DNA of 48,455 nt. It comes from JAVBRA01 sp031548435 (lineage in GTDB: Bacteria; Bacteroidota; Bacteroidia; Bacteroidales; Rikenellaceae). The stretch spans positions 1-48,455 of the forward strand of contig JAVBRA010000018.1 of assembly GCA_031548435.1 (NCBI GenBank). Direction: 5' to 3'. Both the position numbers and the translations under genes were made by a program. The notes beneath the pieces were generated by a model. It worked only from the letters and a program-made list of their open reading frames with translations, was not told where the DNA came from and did not search any database. Every line of letters begins with the position of its first letter. Within the stretch, counting starts at the first letter, position 1. This document shows positions 8,146 through 15,107 of the stretch, piece by piece.

Positions 8146-8242
8146 CAGCATAAAGTGTGCCACAGGGCAATGGCGGTTTTTTCATGACAAATTGACAGCC
8201 CAACGCCATCCCGATCCTGTCATTTTCTCTTCCGGCCTGTCA
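8146..8242 (-). promoter_or_regulatory. Sigma-54-like promoter and upstream half sites of groESL
   Basis: On the minus strand TGGCAC-ACTTT-ATGC (8146-8162) matches the sigma-54 -24/-12 pattern TGGCAC-N5-TTGC with one mismatch, about 58 bases before the groES ATG. Upstream are TGTCA-ATT-TGTCA (8185-8197) and, on the plus strand, TGTCA at 8218-8222 and 8238-8242, which could bind an enhancer-type activator. The 8238 site lies in a TGTCATTCCG sequence common in dispersed repeats, so it may be unrelated. Regulation is inferred from sequence alone. Confidence 0.55.
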
Positions 8243-8297
8243 TTCCGAGCCTATTTAAAACCGCGCGAGAAGCATCGATGCCATTGGCTTGACACAC

Positions 8298-8930
8298 CTA
8301 CCGGAACTTTGCTAAAAAGTTAGTGATAAACGTGTTGAACAGCGACGGATCGATCAGCAGCGGGAACACGAACCCGAAAATCGCCCCGTAAAGGTGCGCC
8401 TTATGGTTGATGTTGTCGCCCCGCTCAGCCCGGCGGCTCATGTACTGCGAATAAGCCAGGTACAGCACCCCGAACACGATACCCGGAATGGGAATCACTG
8501 CCATCAGATAGAGGTCGCTCCACGGATTGAAGAAGATCGAGGCGAAAATCACCGCCGACACCGCCCCCGAAGCCCCCACCGACACATAGTGCGGGTTGTT
8601 GCGAAACTTGGCCATGTCGAACGCCGACGAGGCCGCCAGCGCACCAAAGTAAAGCAGGATATAGTCGAGCGCCGAACTGCGCGTGAGCCCCACCATCTGC
8701 AGCGCTTTCATATCGGACTCCACCGCCAGCCCGAACGACCATAGCACCAGCATATTGACCGCCAGATGGGCGTATCCGCCATGCAGGAAGCCGTGGGTGA
8801 AGATGCGGTACCACTCGTTGTTGTGCGACACCCGGTAAGGGCTCATCGACAGGCGGTTGAACAGGTTGTGGTCGCGGAATCCGGCCACCGACACAACGAT
8901 CGTCAGCGCCAACAGGATATAGGTAATCAT
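8298..8930 (-). CDS. Rhomboid-family intramembrane serine protease
   Basis: A 210-residue polytopic membrane protein. The catalytic dyad is visible: S121 in VGASGAVSAVIF and H179 in NHKAHLYGAIFGF. The conserved HGFLHGGYAHLAVNM segment (about 47-60, with the oxyanion-region HxxxN pattern) is also present. About six hydrophobic segments fit the basic six-helix rhomboid core. Family members cut single transmembrane segments within the membrane; the substrate here is unknown. It is monocistronic and followed by a FISUMP cassette on its upstream side (9021-9380). Confidence 0.9.
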   Translation of the reverse strand: MITYILLALTIVVSVAGFRDHNLFNRLSMSPYRVSHNNEWYRIFTHGFLHGGYAHLAVNMLVLWSFGLAVESDMKALQMVGLTRSSALDYILLYFGALAASSAFDMAKFRNNPHYVSVGASGAVSAVIFASIFFNPWSDLYLMAVIPIPGIVFGVLYLAYSQYMSRRAERGDNINHKAHLYGAIFGFVFPLLIDPSLFNTFITNFLAKFR

Positions 8931-9020
8931 GGCAATGGTTTTATCGGCGCAAATATACGGTTTTAACGGACATTTCTCGCGCCAATCCGCACATAAACAT
9001 TCGGGAAAAAGAGCCTGCCA

Positions 9021-9380
9021 CTCCCCGGGGAGGCGCTGAATTTACGAGAATACGCTCAGCGGGGCCGTAACCCTGCGGACTCTGATCCGATAACCGCCGC
9101 ATTTAAATGACGGCGGCCGCAAACGCTCGGAGACAACGCACCGGAAAGCCGGTCGCGTGATAGTCGCCATTGCCCGGATTGGCGCCCGTGCTGTAAAAGC
9201 GCAGAATATATCCCTGGAGCGCAGAAACGGGCGATGCCTGCCAACTGTACCCCCAGCCGGAAACGTTGCCCATGCCCCCGAAAGTGCAACTGCGCAAGCC
9301 CGAAGCCGGGAAGAAAACAAGCGGCCGCTCGTTCATCGCCAAACAGATGCCATTGCAGCTGCCATGCGAATTTCATACCA
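9021..9380 (-). pseudogene. FISUMP-domain C-terminal cassette, copy A
   Basis: The minus-strand frame 9103-9342 reads VFFPASGLRS...GWGYSWQASP...GYILRFYSTG...ATGFPVRCLRAF, the C-terminal part of the FISUMP-type (Fibrobacter paralogous, C-type-lectin-like) domain. No signal peptide, N-terminal domain or ribosome-binding site is present. Homology to copy B begins at TGGTATGAA (about 9380) and ends in the shared 3' element around GTAAATTC (minus strand, 9038-9045). The upstream frame that continues from TGGTATGAA hits a stop, so a frameshift separates the two parts. It is probably a non-functional fragment, unless it donates sequence by recombination. Confidence 0.65.
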
Positions 9381-9485
9381 AGGAAGCGCAGGCTCTGTAT
9401 CGTATTTGTATGTGAAAGCAATCATGAATATCGCGAGGCGGGTGCATCACGCAAAAACACGCGGAAGCGAAACACGCTGCATGCG

Positions 9486-10559
9486 TCACAGCATCACGAT
9501 TTTCATGAGCAGTTCCTTGAGCAGCTCGCCGTCGTCGGCCGAACCGCCGTCGATGCCCTTCGATTTCATGTCGTATGTACGCAACAACCCCAGAATGGCG
9601 AACACCTTGTTGTTGGGGTAATTATTGGACGCCAGCTGGTACTCCTTAAGAAAAAATGCGTTGGTAAGTTTCAGCTCGCGCATCAGATCGGCCTCCGAAG
9701 GCATGGGCCTGGCTCCGCGTTTGGCCGCCCAACGGTGGTAGTTGAGCATGAAAATGCGGCGGAAATGGGTGAACAGCGACGCGATGGTAACAGTGAACGG
9801 ATTGTCCTTGGGATCTTTGGCGAAATGGTCGGCGATGCGCAGGGCCTTGGCCAGGTTGCGTTCGGAGAGGGCGGCCGTGAGTTCGAAATTGTTGAATTCG
9901 CGGCTGATTCCGATGTTCTCCTCGACCTGCGCGGCGGTGATGTTTTTCGTCCCCTCGGGCAGACGCACCAGCAACTTGGCCACCTCGTTCGAGATGCGCG
10001 GCAGGTCGGTGCCAATATGGTCGACGATCATCGTGGCCGCCCGGTCTTCAATCGACAACCCCCTGGCTTTGATCATCTGCGAAAGCCACGGGCCGATCTC
10101 GTAGTCGCGCGGGGGGGCCGACTCGAACACTTCGCCCGCCCCGGCAATCGCCTTGTAAAGCGCCGACCGCTTGTCCATCGGCTTGGTTTTGTGGCAAATA
10201 ACCAGCACGGTCGATGGCTGCGGCGCTTTCATGTACGACGCCAGCCCGTCGGGCTTCTTCATTCCCTGGGCCTCACGCACAACCACCACCTGCCGCTGCG
10301 CCATCATCGGAAAGCGCTTGCAGGCGTTGGCCACAGCGGCCCCCTCGGTCTCTTTTCCGTAAACGATGGTGCGATCGAAAGCAGCCTCGTGCTCGGGCAC
10401 AATGTTGTTGACGAACAGGTCGGTCAGCGCGTCGATAAAATAATCTTCCTCGCCCATAAGCAGATAGACGGGCGCGATGTTGCCTGCGGCGATGGCGCTG
10501 CGGATCTGCCCGAAATGGGCCATGCTTTCGCGGAAATTGGCTTTGGCGGTTTTAGCCAT
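9486..10559 (-). CDS. holA: DNA polymerase III delta subunit
   Basis: Delta subunit of the clamp loader, which opens the beta clamp for loading onto primed DNA. The 357-residue protein has the expected N-terminal AAA+-like domain beginning with PVYLLMGEEDYFIDALTDLF (about 30-49), the VVVREAQGM segment, and the helical C-terminal collar region with IGTDLPRISNEVAKLL and NNFELTAALSERNLAKAL. It has no functional Walker A, as is normal for delta. The gene lies between two FISUMP cassettes in its own orientation, which is unusual for a core replication gene. Confidence 0.93.
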   Translation of the reverse strand: MAKTAKANFRESMAHFGQIRSAIAAGNIAPVYLLMGEEDYFIDALTDLFVNNIVPEHEAAFDRTIVYGKETEGAAVANACKRFPMMAQRQVVVVREAQGMKKPDGLASYMKAPQPSTVLVICHKTKPMDKRSALYKAIAGAGEVFESAPPRDYEIGPWLSQMIKARGLSIEDRAATMIVDHIGTDLPRISNEVAKLLVRLPEGTKNITAAQVEENIGISREFNNFELTAALSERNLAKALRIADHFAKDPKDNPFTVTIASLFTHFRRIFMLNYHRWAAKRGARPMPSEADLMRELKLTNAFFLKEYQLASNNYPNNKVFAILGLLRTYDMKSKGIDGGSADDGELLKELLMKIVML

Positions 10560-10647
10560 GGGACTTTATACAATTTATTATTGGAAATACGACTCCTTTC
10601 ATTGTCGGAACCTGCTCCCTATTTCAGGCAATAAAACCCGCCATATC

Positions 10648-11008
10648 CCTGGGGGCCGCTGAATTTACAAGGGCACTCTTGCGGCAGGCAAACGACCCGC
10701 CAGAACTCCGGCCCATACCACCGTCCGAAACACGGACAGAGGCGCAAATGCTTGGAGACAACGCACCGGGAAACCGCGTGCACGCTCGGTGCTGGCGCTC
10801 GGGGAGACACTCACGCTGGTGAACATCAGAAAGTAAGCCGAGGCTGTACCGTTGGGCAATGCCGACCAGTAGTACCCGTAGCTGCCTACGAGGTTCGTGC
10901 CCCCGGAAGAAGCGACGCGGTAGCCCGAAGCCGGGAAGAAAAAGCGGCCGCTCACTGGTTGCGGAAGAGGCGCTCACGACGGCCCGACCGCAATCGTTTT
11001 CATACCAG
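10648..11008 (-). pseudogene. FISUMP-domain C-terminal cassette, copy B
   Basis: The minus strand reads FFFPASGYRVASSGG...SYGYYWSALPNGTASAYFLMF...RARGFPVRCLQAF, the best-preserved FISUMP C terminus in the window. An upstream part, WYENDCGRAV...SERPLF, is in another frame: compared with copy A, two bases are missing in the T run before the FFPASG motif. The fragment has no secretion signal. It begins at TGGTATGAA (about 11008), as copy A does, and ends in a 23-base element (10648-10670) repeated exactly at 31378-31400. Its length equals that of copy A. Confidence 0.7.
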
Positions 11009-11128
11009 AAGTGGCGGATTTTATGTTGCCAAAGAACGTTATTCTATTTTTTTTCAACGTCCGCATTGCCGCCCCGAAGCAACGGCCCTGAGCCCGGCGC
11101 CCGGACAAATCAACAACAGAACCCACAC

Positions 11129-11944
11129 CTAATACTGCTCGCCCTCGTTGGGAAATTCGCCGCTCTTCACATCGTCGATGTAGCGGACAAAGGCGTCGGT
11201 GATCACATCGTGCAGGTTAGCGTAGCGGCGCAGGAAACGGGGCGAGAACTCGTTGTTGATGCCCAGCATGTCGTACGAAACCAGCACCTGCCCGTCGGTG
11301 TGCCTGCCCGCGCCGATTCCGATGACCGGGATCTTCAGTTCTTCGGCCACCCGCTTGCCCAACTGGGCCGGTATCTTTTCCAGGACAATGCCGAAACAGC
11401 CGGCCTCCTCCAACAGATGGGCGTCGCGCACAAGTTTGTCGGCCTCTTCGGCCTCCTGTGCCCGCACGGTGTAGGTGCCGTATTTGTGGATGGCCTGCGG
11501 CGTAAGGCCCAGGTGCCCCATCACGGGGATGCCCGCGCTCAGGATGCGCTGCACCGACTCGATCACCTCGCGCCCGCCTTCGAGCTTGACGGCGTCGGCC
11601 TCGGTCTCTTTCATGATGCGCACGGCCGAGCAGAGCGCCTCCTTCGAATTGCCCTGATAGGTGCCGAACGGCAGGTCGACCACCACCAGCGCCCGATCAA
11701 CGCCGCGCGCCACGCTGCGCCCGTGATAGATCATGCTGTCGAGGGTCATGGGCACGGTGGTTTCGTAGCCGGCGATGACGTTGGCGGCCGAGTCGCCCAC
11801 CAGTACAATGTCGATGCCGGCGGTGTCGAGGATGCGGGCCATGGTGTAATCATAGGCGGTGAGCATCGATATTTTTTCCTTTCGGGCCTTCATCTCCAGC
11901 AGGCGTAACGTGGTGACGGCCCGGGTTTTGGATTCGGTTGACAT
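11129..11944 (-). CDS. panB: Ketopantoate hydroxymethyltransferase
   Basis: First committed step of pantothenate/coenzyme A synthesis: transfer of a hydroxymethyl group from 5,10-methylene-tetrahydrofolate to 2-oxoisovalerate. The 271-residue protein has the family blocks KISMLTAYDYTMARILD, VGDSAANV, DLPFGTYQ, KLEGG, MGHLGLTPQ and IPVIGIGAGRHTDGQVLVSYDMLG. MSTESKTRAV at 11944 is chosen over the longer frame because homology starts soon after it and the upstream part is AT-rich intergenic sequence. Other pan genes are not adjacent. Confidence 0.96.
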   Translation of the reverse strand: MSTESKTRAVTTLRLLEMKARKEKISMLTAYDYTMARILDTAGIDIVLVGDSAANVIAGYETTVPMTLDSMIYHGRSVARGVDRALVVVDLPFGTYQGNSKEALCSAVRIMKETEADAVKLEGGREVIESVQRILSAGIPVMGHLGLTPQAIHKYGTYTVRAQEAEEADKLVRDAHLLEEAGCFGIVLEKIPAQLGKRVAEELKIPVIGIGAGRHTDGQVLVSYDMLGINNEFSPRFLRRYANLHDVITDAFVRYIDDVKSGEFPNEGEQY

Positions 11945-12052
11945 AAGTTTTCGGCGTAAATGTGAATAACAAAGATAGGGAGATATTTCGGATGTCAAAT
12001 CCCGCCCGTCTCTTTTTGAAAAAACTTGGTATTGCATTTATTTTCGCCATCA

Positions 12053-12085
12053 GGTTGTTTTATTGGAAAACTTTATTTATTTTTG
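12053..12085 (+). promoter_or_regulatory. Promoter of the NVEALA/propeller locus
   Basis: GTTG (12053-12056), 21 bases, then TATTTTTG (12078-12085) fits the Bacteroidetes -33/-7 pattern. It lies about 55 bases before the ATG of the NVEALA-like peptide. Confidence 0.5.
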
Positions 12086-12138
12086 ACAAAAGCGACGCAT
12101 GTCGCCCGCATTGTTCAACCAAACTAAATTATTGTCTT

Positions 12139-12527
12139 ATGAAAAAGATTTATGCAATTATGGGGGCATCCTGTTAGCTGCCGCCCTGTTAGCTGCCGCC
12201 CTGTTCGCTTCAGCCTGATTCACCGAAAGCAATGAACCGAAAGCGCTTCTCGACCGCAACATTGAAGCGCTAACCGTCCCGGAAACAAACCCTATTGCAA
12301 CATGGTTCCGGGTTGATAGTGATTGTGTTTACACCTGGAAAAGGAAAGCCAATTCTTCGATAACCATCACCGTTGGCGGAGTGTCTGTGGGAGGAAAATT
12401 CGACAGCAACGGAGAATACAGTTACACGGTAAAAGATGGAAAAACAAACTGTACAGCAGGCGGACACGAACAATGCACTGCAAGATACTGCCCCGTGATC
12501 ACAACAGGAAATCCCCCAGTTGAATAA
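12139..12527 (+). pseudogene. NVEALA-like secreted peptide, broken by frameshift and stop
   Basis: ATG at 12139 begins a signal peptide (MKKIYAIM) that runs into TAG at 12175. Restoring one G in the G run at 12160-12165 shifts into a frame reading GILLAAALLAAALFASA, followed by TGA at 12216. After that, an unbroken reading to TAA at 12525-12527 contains LLDRNIEALTVPE and a Cys-rich tail. The NIEAL motif after a hydrophobic leader, right before a 6-bladed propeller gene, fits the NVEALA family of small Bacteroidales secreted proteins. Two lesions argue for a pseudogene; a tandem 15-base repeat in the leader (CTGTTAGCTGCCGCC twice) is also seen. Confidence 0.6.
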
Positions 12528-12544
12528 TTGACCGCATTATCACA

Positions 12545-13696
12545 ATGAAACACTTGATTGTTTATTCAATGCTCTTACTGTCCGGCTGCAGACCGGACAG
12601 TAAGATCGCCGCACCGGAAATCATCCGCGCCGATCTGGACGCCCAAGCAGTGGACGCGAACGAACTGAACCTGTTCGACGATTGCGAAATCATCCAACTC
12701 GAAACCCTACCCGACGCCCTGATCGGGGAGATTACAAAAATCGAAGTGTGCGGCAATCTGATCTACGCAATGGATCACAGCACATCCGGCATCGTGTTCG
12801 TGTTCGACAGGCAAGGGCGGTTTATCGGTAAGATCGACCGGGCCGGCAGGGGGCCCAACGAATACATCCAGCTGACATCGTTCTTCATCGATCGCGACAG
12901 TACATTGAACCTGGTCTCGCGGATAGACAAAAAACTCCTGTTATGCGATCCCGCCCAAAGCCGCGTGCTGGGCGAGAGGCAACTGCCTAAATCGCTAATG
13001 GAAGTAATGCCTCTGGACAGCGGCTACATCGGATACTCGGGCAACTACGGCGAAGACCCCGCTGAACGCATGAACATCTGGTTTATGGACAAAAACCTGA
13101 AAATCATCTCGTCCGCCCTTGAAATACCCGAAAGCTTCGAAAGCAAATACAAATCCCGGCTCAGAAATTTCACCTCCTATAACAGAAAAGCTTACTTCAC
13201 ACAGCCGCTGGACTACAATGTCTACACATTCTCCGACGGAACGTACGAGATCCTCTATTCTCTTGACTTTGGAAAATACCAATGGCCGGAAGATAAAAAG
13301 ACGCTTGACGACATGGTCAATCTGGGATCAAGCCACATCAGTTCACTCGATTACGTACAGGAAACCGATAGCTTTTTGCTGGCAGGGATCCTTTTTCAGG
13401 GCCAAAACAGAGTGATCGTGTACGATAAAAACACGAAAACGGCAACCGTATGCGAATTGACAGGAAATCGCAAAAAATATTTCACCTCGTTCGGGCAGCT
13501 TGTAGGAATCGATTCCGATTGCATGGTGACCGTCCTCCCTGCCGAGCGCATGAAAGCCTATCGCGACGGGAAAGACGAGTACAACGACTTCGAAACAGAA
13601 TACCCACAACAAATCGCAAACCTCAGAAATAATATCCCAAACGACATCTCCCCCAACGACAATCCGTTCGTATTGATATACCATTTTGCAGATTAA
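12545..13696 (+). CDS. 6-bladed beta-propeller lipoprotein (DUF4934-like)
   Basis: A 383-residue lipoprotein with signal MKHLIVYSMLLLSGC (lipobox Cys at 15). It carries the family segment LETLPDALIGEITKIEV followed by VFDRQGRFIGKIDRAGRGPNEYIQL, the hallmark of the Bacteroidales 6-bladed propeller family, and ends NPFVLIYHF as members often do. It is probably anchored in the outer membrane or facing the periplasm. The molecular function of the family is not established. It follows the NVEALA-like peptide by 17 bases and precedes a paralogue, so the three look like one operon. The frame is intact, unlike both neighbours. Confidence 0.85.
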   Translation: MKHLIVYSMLLLSGCRPDSKIAAPEIIRADLDAQAVDANELNLFDDCEIIQLETLPDALIGEITKIEVCGNLIYAMDHSTSGIVFVFDRQGRFIGKIDRAGRGPNEYIQLTSFFIDRDSTLNLVSRIDKKLLLCDPAQSRVLGERQLPKSLMEVMPLDSGYIGYSGNYGEDPAERMNIWFMDKNLKIISSALEIPESFESKYKSRLRNFTSYNRKAYFTQPLDYNVYTFSDGTYEILYSLDFGKYQWPEDKKTLDDMVNLGSSHISSLDYVQETDSFLLAGILFQGQNRVIVYDKNTKTATVCELTGNRKKYFTSFGQLVGIDSDCMVTVLPAERMKAYRDGKDEYNDFETEYPQQIANLRNNIPNDISPNDNPFVLIYHFAD

Positions 13697-13730
13697 CTGC
13701 AACCTCAAATTCCCCAAATCTTATCGGATC

Positions 13731-14845
13731 ATGAAAAAATTGATGTCGTTGGTTTTATGCATTTCGGCATTGGTTTCCTGCATTCATAGCGAACAAAAAC
13801 AGAGCGTTCTGAAGATCGACATACAACGGCCCAATCCCGTCCCCGACATCCTCGACAAATACCATTACATCACCCTTGAAACATCGGATGAAAGCCTCAT
13901 CGGAGAGATCAAAAAGATCGTCATTCAGAATGATAAATTGTACGTTCTCAACAGTCAATCCACAATCAAGGTGTTTGACGACAAAGGAAAGTTCCTCTCC
14001 GGGATAGACAAAAAAGGCCGTGGCCCCGGAGAGTACATCGAGATCAGCGATTTTCAGGTTTTGGGGAACAATATTTACGTCCTGCAAGGGTCAACAAGAC
14101 CATCTGCGTTTACTCCGAAGACGGAACGTTCATCCGGAATTTCGACTTGGACGACTGGTATCAGTATTTCTGGATAACGGATGAATCGCTCGTATTCCTG
14201 AATGCATGCTATTCCAACGAAAAACTCTACAACATTGTCGAATTTGACCTGAAGAACAACAAAGAAATGAACGCGTTCGACCCGTTCACCAACAACAAGA
14301 ACCTCCTTACCGGAAACACTCCCTTCACCTGTAGCGAGAACAACCGGTTGTTCTACACCCAACCATTCGACATGAATGTGTACGAACTCACAAAAGACTC
14401 TTTAACCGCGCTATATCGGCTTGAATTCAACACCGAATTCCAATTGCCCGAAAACTACAAGGGAATGGATTTCTTTGAGTTGAAGCAGGATCTCAGATAT
14501 AAAAACGTCGTAATCGACCTGAATGGCGCCACGATGGTAAAAAATACGCTTTACGTCTTGTACTCTCCATTTTGCACGGAATTGGGGATCCGACACCACA
14601 TCACGGCGCTGAACACAAAATCGGGAGCAATGACCACCGTTCGGTTTGGAGATGAGCTCTACGAACAATTTCCGTTTGCACACATCGGCCCGCTCATGTT
14701 TCATAAAGACTGCTTTGTTTCATACGCTTCCGCCTCGGACGCGCTTGCCCTCGACAAAGCATTCCCCTCGGACAAGAATGCCGACGGCAAACTCCACGAG
14801 ATGGACAATCCGGTGATATTCTTCCATAAATTGAAACATTTCTGA
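13731..14845 (+). pseudogene. 6-bladed beta-propeller lipoprotein, frameshifted
   Basis: Paralogue of the preceding gene. The first part (13731-14090) has a lipoprotein signal (SALVSC, Cys 17) and the motif LETSDESLIGEIKKIV...GKFLSGIDKKGRGPGEYIEI. Near 14088-14092 the reading passes to another frame: NIYVLQG in the first frame continues as NKTICVYSEDGTFIRNFDL in the second, which stays open to 14845 and ends NPVIFFHKLKHF. One missing base in the GGG at 14088-14090 would explain it. Joined, the protein would be about 371 residues, the usual length. It may be a true pseudogene or a base-calling error; the read evidence would decide. Confidence 0.8.
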
Positions 14846-14880
14846 TCCGCAACTTTTTTACATTCTCTCAGAAATACGAA

Positions 14881-14917
14881 ACCGCCTTCCCGTTGGTATT
14901 CCCGGGAAGGCGGTTTG
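14881..14917 (+). terminator. Terminator after the propeller locus
   Basis: 12-bp stem ACCGCCTTCCCG / CGGGAAGGCGGT followed by TTTG-TTTT, 35 bases after the last propeller stop codon. Confidence 0.8.
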
Positions 14918-15020
14918 TTTTCGGACAAAACCACCGGAATGTATCAAGCAGGAAGCAGGCTTCAATCATAAAAGCCACAGAACGAAACAACACTCTTGAT
15001 AACAAATCACCCTGCGGGTG

Positions 15021-15052
15021 TTTGATGGAATCAAAAAAAATGAGTACCTTAG
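15021..15052 (+). promoter_or_regulatory. Promoter of gyrA
   Basis: TTTG (15021-15024), 20 bases, then TACCTTAG (15045-15052): one mismatch to TAnnTTTG with correct spacing, 55 bases before the gyrA start. Confidence 0.6.
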
Positions 15053-15107
15053 CGTCTTGATTTTTGAGTGCCGTTTAAACGGTCGCTCAGTAACGAAAGA
15101 TTAGAGA

